DNA of 12,841 nt from Clostridiales bacterium (GTDB lineage Bacteria; Bacillota; Clostridia; Monoglobales; Monoglobaceae), in assembly GCA_016303265.1 (NCBI GenBank), contig JAEDLZ010000031.1:1-12841 (forward strand), read 5' to 3'. The translations under genes and the position numbers were made by a program. Shown piece after piece: positions 1 to 5,898 of this stretch. Below the pieces are notes generated by a model. That model worked only from the letters and a program-made list of their open reading frames with translations, was not told the origin of the DNA and ran no database searches. How positions within the stretch are numbered: position 1 is the stretch's first letter; each line of letters starts with the position of its first letter.

Positions 1-660
1 GTTAAGGTTATAAGCTGCTACGCAGATATTATTGCCATGCGGCATCCGAAGGAGGGCGCAGCGTATGTTGCGGCTCAAAGTGCCTCCGTTCCGGTTATAA
101 ACGCAGGCGACGGAGGACATTGCCATCCTACTCAGACGCTTGCCGATTTACTTACAATATATAGGGAAAAGGGAGGGTTTAATAATCTGACTATAGGTTT
201 TTGCGGTGACCTTAAGTTTGGGAGAACGGTTCATTCGCTCATAAACGCACTTTCAAGATACAGCGGCATAAAAGTTGTTCTTGTGTCGCCGGAGGAATTA
301 AAACTGCCGAGTTATGTAAAAAAGGATGTTCTTTTAAAGAGAAATATTTTGTACGAGCAGACAACAGACCTTGACGCTGTTATGCCGGGATTAGATATTT
401 TGTATATGACGAGGGTTCAGCGGGAAAGATTTTTCAACGAGGAGGATTATCTGAGGCTTAAGGACGGTTATATTTTAACGCCGGAAAAGCTTGCAAACGC
501 AAAAAGCGACCTTTGCATAATGCACCCTCTCCCCAGAGTGAACGAAATCAGCACGGCAATAGACGAAGATATAAGAGCCTGCTATTTTAAGCAGGTTCTG
601 AACGGAAAATACATGAGAATGGCTCTTATATTGAAGCTTTTGGAGGAGGCGTTAAAATGA
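1..660 (+). CDS. pyrB: Aspartate carbamoyltransferase catalytic subunit, 5'-truncated by window edge
   Basis: This enzyme condenses carbamoyl phosphate and L-aspartate to N-carbamoyl-L-aspartate, the committed step of pyrimidine synthesis in the cytosol. The reading frame is open from base 1 to the TGA at 658-660, giving 219 residues. By comparison with the E. coli protein about 90 N-terminal residues lie outside the window. Seen in order are MRHPKEG (first Met of the track at base 37 is internal, not the start), NAGDGGHCHPTQT with the carbamoyl-phosphate-site His and Gln, GDLKFGRTVHSL, ILYMTRVQRERF, and MHPLPRVNEI containing the substrate-binding Arg. These match the family throughout the second domain. 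The stop overlaps the pyrI start in an ATGA arrangement, so the two chains are probably translationally coupled. No frameshift is visible. Confidence 0.97.
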   Translation, partial: VKVISCYADIIAMRHPKEGAAYVAAQSASVPVINAGDGGHCHPTQTLADLLTIYREKGGFNNLTIGFCGDLKFGRTVHSLINALSRYSGIKVVLVSPEELKLPSYVKKDVLLKRNILYEQTTDLDAVMPGLDILYMTRVQRERFFNEEDYLRLKDGYILTPEKLANAKSDLCIMHPLPRVNEISTAIDEDIRACYFKQVLNGKYMRMALILKLLEEALK

Positions 661-1073
661 ACATAGATTCCATAACGAACGGGGTTGTAATAGACCATAT
701 TTCGGTTGGCAAGGGGATGGAGCTTTATAATCTCCTGGGCCTTGATAATCTTGACGCATCGGTTGCGTTCATCAAAAATGCGTCAAGCAAAAAGCTTGGA
801 AAGAAGGATATTATCAAAATTGATGCGGAAATCGATGTAAATTTTGATGTAATAGGCTATGTTGACCCTGCGGCGACGGTGAATGTAATAAGGGACGGAA
901 AGCTCTTTGAAAAGCTGAAGATAGGGATGCCGGAAACGCTTACCAATGTAATAAAGTGCAAAAATCCGAGGTGCATCACTTCAACCGAGCAGGAGCTTCC
1001 CCATGTTTTCAGGCTGACCGACCGTGAGGGAAAAATATACAGATGCATATATTGCGAAACAAAGGCAACCTGA
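657..1073 (+). CDS. pyrI: Aspartate carbamoyltransferase regulatory subunit
   Basis: This is the nucleotide-binding regulatory chain that assembles with PyrB trimers. In enteric ATCase it mediates CTP/UTP inhibition and ATP activation. The 138-residue product has an N-terminal allosteric domain (about 1-95, beginning near NGVVIDHISVGKG) and a C-terminal zinc domain. The four cysteines are at residues 101, 106, 130 and 133 (CKNPRC and CIYC). Their spacing of 5, 24 and 3 is identical to that in the E. coli protein (109, 114, 138, 141), so zinc binding and contact with PyrB should be intact. The ATG overlaps the pyrB stop by 4 nt. An SD-like GGAGG (642-646, in 'ttggaggaggcg') lies upstream within pyrB. 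Many Firmicutes, including Bacillus subtilis, lack PyrI, so its presence fits Clostridia. Confidence 0.97.
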   Translation: MNIDSITNGVVIDHISVGKGMELYNLLGLDNLDASVAFIKNASSKKLGKKDIIKIDAEIDVNFDVIGYVDPAATVNVIRDGKLFEKLKIGMPETLTNVIKCKNPRCITSTEQELPHVFRLTDREGKIYRCIYCETKAT

Positions 1074-1123
1074 CGGGCGGGCATAAGGTTACACAAAAAA
1101 ACAGCAGAGTAAATGTCAAATAA

Positions 1124-1138
1124 TTGTTAAATTAACAA
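1124..1138. repeat. 15-nt perfect inverted repeat upstream of the pur promoter
   Basis: TTGTTAA, a central A, then TTAACAA form a perfect odd-length palindrome. It ends 16 nt before the -35 hexamer of the purine operon promoter. The position would suit a protein operator or activator site. It is also entirely A/T-rich apart from one G and one C, so it could arise by chance. It does not match the Bacillus PurR PurBox core (CCGAAC) or the LacI-type PurR operator. It cannot be a terminator because the loop is too small and there is no T-run. Confidence 0.25.
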
Positions 1139-1154
1139 AATCAAAATATGTGCC

Positions 1155-1183
1155 TTGACAAGACTATGGCGATATGATATACT
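1155..1183 (+). promoter_or_regulatory. Sigma-A promoter of the purine operon
   Basis: A consensus -35 TTGACA (1155-1160) is followed by a 17-nt spacer and -10 TATACT (1178-1183). TG at 1175-1176 supplies an extended -10 element. Transcription would start at about base 1190, just upstream of the first paired strand of the ZTP riboswitch at 1197. This is the only near-perfect promoter I see in the window, and it is placed so that the transcript begins with the riboswitch. Known from the sigma-A family; the exact start is inferred. Confidence 0.9.
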
Positions 1184-1196
1184 GAATTTGTAAAGG

Positions 1197-1265
1197 TTCT
1201 TTGTAACTGACGGATAAGTGGAGCACCACAAGGAGCAAAGAATAATAAAGGCCGACCGTCTGGGC
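1197..1265 (+). ncRNA. ZTP/ZMP riboswitch (pfl motif) controlling the pur operon
   Basis: This aptamer senses the AICAR nucleotides ZMP and ZTP, which signal shortage of 10-formyl-tetrahydrofolate. All the hallmark parts are visible. The outer stem is TTCTTTG (1197-1203) with CAAAGAA (1236-1242). Next is the conserved ACTGACGG (1207-1213 region). A small hairpin follows, GTGG (1218-1221)/CCAC (1226-1229) with loop AGCA. Then come AAGGAGC and the diagnostic GCCGACCGTCTGGGCA. The class-defining pseudoknot pairs GACGG (1209-1213) with CCGTC (1256-1260). The 3' hairpin pairs GCC (1251-1253) with GGC (1263-1265). Those last bases are also the 5' arm of the downstream terminator, so ligand binding should prevent termination (an ON switch). 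Ligand and logic come from the known family; the pairings were read from the sequence. Confidence 0.95.
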
Positions 1266-1306
1266 ACATTTACTTATATGAGTAAGTGTGCCTTTTTATT
1301 TTTTTT
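1263..1306 (+). terminator. Intrinsic terminator, expression platform of the ZTP riboswitch
   Basis: GGCACA (1263-1268) pairs with TGTGCC (1287-1292), and the stem continues inward for six more pairs (one T·G) to a TATATG loop. It is followed by TTTTTATTTTTTTT (1293-1306). The 5' arm reuses the GGC of the aptamer's conserved CTGGGCA, so aptamer and terminator are mutually exclusive. The AGGAGG ribosome binding site of purE starts right after the T-run. Confidence 0.95.
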
Positions 1307-1319
1307 AGGAGGTAGCGCA

Positions 1320-1814
1320 ATGAAAAAAATCGGGATAGTTATGGGCAGTGACAGCGATATGCCAATCATTCAAAAGTGCACGGATACACTCAAATCTCTT
1401 GGGATAGAGTATACAGTGCATATATTTTCGGCACACCGAACCCCGGACGAAGCAAGAGAATTTGCAAGAGATGCAAAGAAAAACGGGTATGGTGTACTCA
1501 TAGCCGCGGCAGGAATGGCGGCTCATTTAGCCGGGGCAATTGCAGCCAATACGGTGCTGCCTGTTATTGGAATACCCTGTAAATCAGCATATTTAGACGG
1601 CGTTGACGCTTTGTTATCAACAGTACAAATGCCATCGGGCATACCGGTTGCAACTGTTGCAATTAACGGAGGGGTCAATGCCGCTTTGCTTTCCGCCCAG
1701 ATTTTAGCCGTAGAGGATGAAGAGCTGGCAAAAAAGCTTGAAGCAAAGAGAGAGGCTGATAAAAAAGCGGTTCTTGAGAAAGATAAAAAAATCAGCGCAG
1801 AGTTTAATAATTAG
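1320..1814 (+). CDS. purE: 5-(carboxyamino)imidazole ribonucleotide mutase (AIR carboxylase catalytic subunit)
   Basis: PurE converts N5-CAIR to CAIR in step 6 of purine synthesis. The 164-residue product has the class I hallmarks: GSDSD near residue 9 for phosphate binding, SAHRTP near residue 41 with the catalytic His, AAHLAG, and DALLSTVQMPSGIPVATVAI. The glycine-rich loop reads AAAGMAAHLAG rather than the commoner AGAGGAAHLPG, a mild variant. A charged helical tail (about 138-164) closes the protein. The start is the ATG at 1320, 7 nt after AGGAGG (1307-1312). An in-frame GTG at 1218 lies inside the riboswitch and is not a start. Class I enzymes normally depend on PurK, which is absent from this window; it may be encoded elsewhere. 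First gene after the riboswitch and terminator. Confidence 0.97.
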   Translation: MKKIGIVMGSDSDMPIIQKCTDTLKSLGIEYTVHIFSAHRTPDEAREFARDAKKNGYGVLIAAAGMAAHLAGAIAANTVLPVIGIPCKSAYLDGVDALLSTVQMPSGIPVATVAINGGVNAALLSAQILAVEDEELAKKLEAKREADKKAVLEKDKKISAEFNN

Positions 1815-1840
1815 TTTAATATATCAGGAGGGACTTTACA

Positions 1841-2551
1841 ATGGAAAAAATGGAGCAGCTCTATGAAGGAAAGGCTAAAAGGGTATACGCAACAGCGGAT
1901 GCGGAAAAGGTAATCGTTTCGTATAAGGACGATGCCACTGCCCTTGACGGATTGAAAAAAGGAACGATTGCGGGAAAGGGTGCGATTAACAACCGTATGT
2001 CCAATTACCTTATGCAGATATTGGAAAAGCAGGGCGTTAAAACCCATTTTGTTGAGGAATTAAATGACCGTGAAACGGTAGTAAAAAAAGTGTCGATTGT
2101 TCCGCTTGAGGTTATTATCCGCAACATTTCGGCAGGCTCATTCGCAAAGCGCTACGGCGTGGAGGAGGGAATTGTTTTCGACGAGCCTACCGTTGAGTTT
2201 TCATATAAGAACGATGACCTTCATGACCCGTTAATCAATTCCTACCACGCAATTGCATTAAAGCTTGCAACCAAAGAGGAAATCGAGGAAATTAAAGCAA
2301 TGGCGTTTAAGGTAAACGAAGTGCTTAAAGAATATTTTATAAATCTGGGGGTAAAGCTGGTTGATTTTAAGCTTGAATTTGGCAGACTGAGCGATAAAAC
2401 ATTGGTGCTTGCGGATGAAATTTCGCCCGATACCTGCCGTTTCTGGGACGCAGAAACAAACGAAAAGCTGGACAAGGATCGCTTCCGCAGAGATATGGGC
2501 GGAGTTGAGGACGCATATAAAGAAATGATGCATCGTGTTTTCGGCGAATAA
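1841..2551 (+). CDS. purC: SAICAR synthetase (phosphoribosylaminoimidazole-succinocarboxamide synthase)
   Basis: This enzyme joins CAIR and aspartate with ATP to give SAICAR (step 7). The 236-residue product is full length for a bacterial PurC. Visible motifs are LYEGKAKRVY at the N-terminal ATP-binding region, DDATALDG, NNRMSNYLMQ, IIRNISAGSFAKRYG, HDPLINSYHA, LVDFKLEFGR, and DEISPDTCRFWD with following DKDRFRRD. The start is ATG 1841, 8 nt after AGGAGGG (1826-1832), and it lies 26 nt downstream of purE. The next enzyme of the pathway, PurB, is not in the window, so SAICAR cleavage must be encoded at another locus. Confidence 0.97.
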   Translation: MEKMEQLYEGKAKRVYATADAEKVIVSYKDDATALDGLKKGTIAGKGAINNRMSNYLMQILEKQGVKTHFVEELNDRETVVKKVSIVPLEVIIRNISAGSFAKRYGVEEGIVFDEPTVEFSYKNDDLHDPLINSYHAIALKLATKEEIEEIKAMAFKVNEVLKEYFINLGVKLVDFKLEFGRLSDKTLVLADEISPDTCRFWDAETNEKLDKDRFRRDMGGVEDAYKEMMHRVFGE

Positions 2552-2560
2552 GGAGGCTTT

Positions 2561-4006
2561 ATGGGAAGTTTAAGAGAAGAATGCGGAGTGTTCGGTGTAT
2601 TCTGCGACAAAACCTGTAATGTTGCCGAATATGCCTATTACGGATTGTTCGCTTTGCAGCACAGAGGTCAGGAATCCTGCGGGATTGTCGTAAATGATGA
2701 CGGCTTGTTCAATTCATATAAGGATATGGGAATTGTCAACGATGTTTTTGTGCCGGAGCGGCTGAGGGCTCTGGGGGAAGGAAATATGGCAATCGGTCAT
2801 GTCAGATACGGCACTACAGGCGCAACGGACAGAAATAATGCTCAGCCAATCGTTGTTAATCATATAAAAGGAAGAATGGCGCTTGCCCATAACGGCAATT
2901 TGGTTAATTCCTTTGAACTGAGGTCGGAGCTGGAGCTTAAGGGTTCCATCTTTCATACAACCTCTGATACGGAAGTAATATCCTATATCATTATTGAAGA
3001 GCGGCTGACTGCTCCTAACATTGAAGAAGCGGTCAACAGAGCAATGAATCGAATTAAGGGCGCATATTCGCTGGTTATAATGTCTCCGTCAAAGATGATA
3101 GCTGTAAGGGATGAGAACGGCTTCAGACCTCTTTGCTACGGCAAGCTTCCGGACGGAGGCTATGTGGTTGCGTCGGAGAGCTGTGCCCTTGACACGGTTG
3201 GGGCGGAATTTGTACGGGATATTGACCCGGGTGAGATTATAGTGTTTGACGGCAGCGAACCCAGGAGCATAAGGGACCATTGCGGCAAGGCCCCCAATAA
3301 AATGTGTGTGTTCGAATATGTATATTTTGCACGGCCGGACTCTATTATTGACGGCTGTAATGTCCATGAGGCACGCTCAAGAGCAGGCGCATTTCTTGCG
3401 CTTGAGCATCCTGTTCAGGCTGATGTTGTTATCGGTGTGCCGGATTCGGGACTTGACGCTGCGGTAGGGTACTCGAAACAATCGGGGATTCCCTATGAAA
3501 TCGGGCTCATTAAAAATAAATATATCGCCAGAACATTTATTTCTCCCGGTCAGGAAAGCCGCGTCAGCAAGGTAAAAATCAAGCTTAACCCTATACCGAG
3601 CGTTGTTGCCGGCAAGAGAATAGTTCTTATTGACGACTCAATTGTCCGAGGGACAACCTGTGCAAGAATCGTAAAGCTTTTGAGAGATGCAGGGGCAAAG
3701 GAAATCCATATGCGGGTTTCCGCACCGCCGTTTATGAACCCGTGCTATTACGGTACGGATATAGATTCGAGGGAAAATCTGATTGCGTGTCATCATTCCG
3801 TTGAAGAAACGGCAAAAATTATCGGGGCGGATTCGCTAGGGTATCTCAGCGTTGACAGCGTGAAGAAAATTGCCTACGGCGTAAACGGTAAAGGCTACTG
3901 CACGGCGTGCTTTGACGGGGAATACCCCACGGAAATACCGAAAGAAACCAAAAAAAGCCGATTTGAGGGCAAGCTGTCGGAATCGGAAAAGAACAAGAAT
4001 GATTAG
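2561..4006 (+). CDS. purF: Amidophosphoribosyltransferase (glutamine PRPP amidotransferase), Fe-S type
   Basis: PurF makes 5-phosphoribosylamine from PRPP and glutamine, the committed and feedback-inhibited step 1. The 481-residue protein begins MGSLREE-CGVFG. Cys8 would become the N-terminal nucleophile after removal of a 7-residue propeptide, shorter than the 11 residues of B. subtilis PurF. The Ntn glutaminase domain (about 8-240) includes HRGQES, HVRYGTTG, AHNGNLVN and TSDTEVI. The phosphoribosyltransferase domain has the PRPP loop VLIDDSIVRGTT (about 355-366). Cysteines at 249, 395, 447 and 450 correspond to the four 4Fe-4S ligands of the Bacillus enzyme; the first interval (146 residues) and the last (3) match exactly. 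SD AGGAGG (2551-2556) overlaps the purC stop, and only 9 nt separate the genes. The Lys/Glu-rich C-terminal tail (about 460-481) is dispensable-looking. Confidence 0.97.
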   Translation: MGSLREECGVFGVFCDKTCNVAEYAYYGLFALQHRGQESCGIVVNDDGLFNSYKDMGIVNDVFVPERLRALGEGNMAIGHVRYGTTGATDRNNAQPIVVNHIKGRMALAHNGNLVNSFELRSELELKGSIFHTTSDTEVISYIIIEERLTAPNIEEAVNRAMNRIKGAYSLVIMSPSKMIAVRDENGFRPLCYGKLPDGGYVVASESCALDTVGAEFVRDIDPGEIIVFDGSEPRSIRDHCGKAPNKMCVFEYVYFARPDSIIDGCNVHEARSRAGAFLALEHPVQADVVIGVPDSGLDAAVGYSKQSGIPYEIGLIKNKYIARTFISPGQESRVSKVKIKLNPIPSVVAGKRIVLIDDSIVRGTTCARIVKLLRDAGAKEIHMRVSAPPFMNPCYYGTDIDSRENLIACHHSVEETAKIIGADSLGYLSVDSVKKIAYGVNGKGYCTACFDGEYPTEIPKETKKSRFEGKLSESEKNKND

Positions 4007-4065
4007 TGCGCGAACCACACCGAATGGCGGTTAGCTGTGCGATGCGGCAAAGGCGTTGATGTTAT

Positions 4066-4094
4066 TTGTTTTTAAAGGCGCTGAAATATATACT
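4066..4094 (+). promoter_or_regulatory. Possible weak internal promoter in the purF-purM gap
   Basis: TTGTTT (4066-4071), a 17-nt spacer and TATACT (4089-4094) resemble a sigma-A promoter. Transcription would begin near 4101, upstream of the whole purM leader pseudoknot. The -10 is good but the -35 matches only TTG plus weak bases, and the surrounding gap is A/T-rich, so chance matches are likely. The rest of the gap 4007-4168 shows only short weak stems, for example ACCG/CGGT at 4019-4031, with no terminator. Confidence 0.25.
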
Positions 4095-4168
4095 TTAAAA
4101 ATAATGATATGTATACCTTACCGCCGCAAATTTTCAAAGTTTGAAACTGTGAAATCAGGCATATTATA

Positions 4169-4234
4169 CCTTATCCGCCCACAGATAAGGCTGAAAATTA
4201 TAATATTGTGGGCAGAAAGGCTGCGGAAATTACT
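4169..4234 (+). ncRNA. Candidate cis-regulatory H-type pseudoknot in the purM leader (copy 1)
   Basis: Stem 1 is CCTTATC (4169-4175) with GATAAGG (4184-4190), 7 perfect pairs. Its loop bases GCCCACA (4177-4183) are exactly complementary to TGTGGGC (4207-4213), forming a 7-bp stem 2. Loop 1 is a single C (4176), there is no base between the helices, and the crossing loop is a 16-nt A/T-rich segment (4191-4206). This is classic H-type geometry. Directly after stem 2 comes AGAAAGG (4214-4220), complementary to the CCUUUCU at the 3' end of Firmicutes 16S rRNA and the only SD-like sequence before purM. It sits 14 nt from the ATG, so folding could control ribosome access. A closely related element precedes purD. 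There is no T-run, so control of translation is more likely than termination. Pairings are seen; function is inferred. I do not recognise it as a named riboswitch. Confidence 0.65.
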
Positions 4235-5275
4235 ATGAACACAAATTCCAAATCTGAAGCTTATGCGGCTGCCGGAGTAGATATTACGGCGGGGTACAAG
4301 GCTGTGGAGCTTATGAAACAGCACATAGCCAAAACCATGACGAAAGGCGTCTGCTCTGATGTGGGCGGTTTCGGAGGTCTTTTTGAGCTTGACCTTGAAG
4401 GTATAACAAAGCCCGTGCTGGTCAGCGGCACAGACGGGGTTGGAACGAAATTAAAGCTTGCTTTTTTGATGGACAAGCATGACACGGTAGGCATTGACTG
4501 CGTTGCCATGTGTGTAAACGATATTATCTGCTGCGGCGCAAAACCTTTGTTCTTTCTCGATTATATTGCCTGCGGCAAAAATATTCCGGAAAGAATAGCC
4601 GACATCGTTAAGGGCGTGTGCGACGGATGTGTGCAGTCCGGGGCAGCCTTAATCGGCGGTGAAACTGCCGAAATGCCGGGCTTTTACCCGGAGAACGAAT
4701 ATGATTTGGCAGGTTATTGTACGGGAATTGTTGATAAGACGAAAATTATCGATAACAAGGAAATGCAGGAGGGCGATATTATTATCGCACTTCCGTCCAG
4801 CGGCGTTCATTCAAACGGTTTTTCTCTCGTTAGGAAGGTTTTTGATGTTGAAAACGCTGACATAAAAACACCCCTTGAGGTTCTTGGCGGAAAATCCGTC
4901 GGGGAAACTCTGCTTACTCCAACGAAAATTTATGTAAAGCCTGTGCTTGCACTTTTGAATAAGGTGAAGGTTAAAGGAATATCCCACATTACGGGCGGAG
5001 GTTTTTACGAAAATATTCCGAGAAGCATTCCTGACGGTCTTGGAGCAAAAATAGATAAGGGGTCGGTGAAAGTTCTGCCTATTTTCCGCCTGATTGCCGA
5101 AAAAGGCAATATTTCCGAGCGGGATATGTTCAATACCTTTAACATGGGCGTCGGAATGAGCGTTGTTGTTCCCAAAGAAAGTGCGAAAGAAGCGCTGTCG
5201 ATTCTTCATAACAACGGCGAGGACGCATACATAATCGGCGAAATTGTAAAGTCGGAGGAAAAGGTGATTTTATGA
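4235..5275 (+). CDS. purM: Phosphoribosylformylglycinamidine cyclo-ligase (AIR synthetase)
   Basis: PurM closes the imidazole ring, turning FGAM into AIR with ATP (step 5). The 346-residue protein is full length. Motifs include GGFGGLF, SGTDGVGTKLKLAF (about 63-76), CVNDIICCGAKPLFFLDY (94-110 region), GGETAEMPGFY (141-151) for nucleotide binding, PSSGVHSNGFSL, and GISHITGGGFYENIPR in the C-terminal domain. The ATG at 4235 is chosen because homologues begin shortly before SEAYAAAGVDI. An in-frame GTG at 4208 is part of pseudoknot stem 2, has no SD, and would add nine unconserved residues. The gene follows a 228-nt gap, the longest inside the operon. Its SD is the unusual AGAAAGG at 14-nt spacing, so translation may be regulated. 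Its stop overlaps the purN start (ATGA). Confidence 0.97.
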   Translation: MNTNSKSEAYAAAGVDITAGYKAVELMKQHIAKTMTKGVCSDVGGFGGLFELDLEGITKPVLVSGTDGVGTKLKLAFLMDKHDTVGIDCVAMCVNDIICCGAKPLFFLDYIACGKNIPERIADIVKGVCDGCVQSGAALIGGETAEMPGFYPENEYDLAGYCTGIVDKTKIIDNKEMQEGDIIIALPSSGVHSNGFSLVRKVFDVENADIKTPLEVLGGKSVGETLLTPTKIYVKPVLALLNKVKVKGISHITGGGFYENIPRSIPDGLGAKIDKGSVKVLPIFRLIAEKGNISERDMFNTFNMGVGMSVVVPKESAKEALSILHNNGEDAYIIGEIVKSEEKVIL

Positions 5276-5898
5276 TAAAAGCGAGAATTGCAGTTTTCGT
5301 TTCCGGCGGCGGAACGAACCTTCAGGCGCTTATAAATTCGCAAAGGAAGAATATATTAAACAGCGGCGAAATTGCGGCGGTAATATCAAATAAACAGGAC
5401 GCTTATGCGCTGAAAAGGGCGGAGAAGGCGAATATAAAGTCTTTTGTTGTGACCAAAAAGTCGGCAGGCAGTCAAGAGAAATTTGAAACGGAAATTATAA
5501 AAATATTGAGCCGTGAAAGAATTGATCTTATCGTCCTTGCGGGATTTATGTCGATTTTAAGCGAAAATTTTACCTCACGCTACCCGAAGAGAATTATCAA
5601 TGTTCATCCGTCGCTGATACCGTCGTTTTGCGGCAAGGGCTTTTACGGGCTTAAGGTTCACGAGGCGGCTCTTGAAAAGGGCGTTAAGGTAACGGGGGCA
5701 ACCGTTCATTTTGTGAACGAAATCCCGGACGGGGGCGAAATAATACTGCAAAAGGCGGTAAATGTGCATGAGGGTGACACGGCAGAAACTCTGCAAAAAA
5801 GGGTTATGCGCCTTGCCGAATGGAAGATACTTCCCGAGGCGGTCGAAAAGGTTTCCCATGAAATTGTTTTGAAAGGAAGGAACTATGGAAATATATAA
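5272..5898 (+). CDS. purN: Phosphoribosylglycinamide formyltransferase (GAR transformylase, 10-formyl-THF dependent)
   Basis: PurN transfers the formyl group of 10-formyl-tetrahydrofolate to GAR (step 3). The 208-residue protein has the N-terminal phosphate loop FVSGGGTNLQAL (9-20) and the catalytic INVHPSLIP segment with Asn110 and His112. It also has VHFVNEIPDGGEII with Asp153, equivalent to E. coli Asn106, His108 and Asp144. The SFCGKGFYGLKVHE insert is the version I associate with clostridial PurN. The ATG overlaps the purM TGA by 4 nt, so it should be translationally coupled and share whatever regulation acts on purM. It overlaps the next gene by 14 nt. Confidence 0.96.
   Translation: MIKARIAVFVSGGGTNLQALINSQRKNILNSGEIAAVISNKQDAYALKRAEKANIKSFVVTKKSAGSQEKFETEIIKILSRERIDLIVLAGFMSILSENFTSRYPKRIINVHPSLIPSFCGKGFYGLKVHEAALEKGVKVTGATVHFVNEIPDGGEIILQKAVNVHEGDTAETLQKRVMRLAEWKILPEAVEKVSHEIVLKGRNYGNI

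Noticed and set aside
1074..1092. Minus-strand CCTTATGCCCGCCC after pyrI, resembling the 5' half of the leader element
   Set aside because: It is on the opposite strand, with no matching GATAAGG or GTGGGC partner. Short GC-rich coincidence.
857..1096. Minus-strand open frames throughout the window (for example 857-1096, 4811-5209, 8137-8619, 10431-10901)
   Set aside because: All are shadows opposite well-identified purine and pyrimidine genes, without SD or family resemblance. No minus-strand gene is supported.
1218..1319. GTG at 1218 as an N-terminal extension of PurE
   Set aside because: It lies inside the ZTP aptamer and the extension would translate the riboswitch and terminator. The ATG at 1320 has a perfect AGGAGG and matches the family start.
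4141..4169. TTGAAA (4141-4146) plus TATTAT or TTATAC as a promoter for purM
   Set aside because: The spacing is 15 nt for the better -10, and the start point would fall within stem 1, removing its 5' strand. TTGAAA also belongs to a 15-nt palindrome (4132-4146) that is probably chance.
4208..4234. GTG at 4208 (and at 7919) as in-frame start codons giving MGRKA-extended PurM and PurD
   Set aside because: Neither has an upstream SD, both are part of pseudoknot stem 2, and the nine added residues are not expected in these families. The similarity of the extensions follows from the RNA repeat.
4169..4234. Assignment of the purM/purD leaders to preQ1, SAM-II, guanine-type purine or PRPP riboswitches
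   Set aside because: The conserved bases of those classes are not present. The resemblance is only in overall H-type pseudoknot shape and in position next to the SD.
4059..4238. 59-codon ORF from ATG 4059 ending in an ATGA overlap with purM
   Set aside because: It crosses the leader pseudoknot, its composition looks like translated A/T-rich non-coding DNA, and the equivalent frame before purD is closed by TAA at 7899. Kept only as a low-interest observation.
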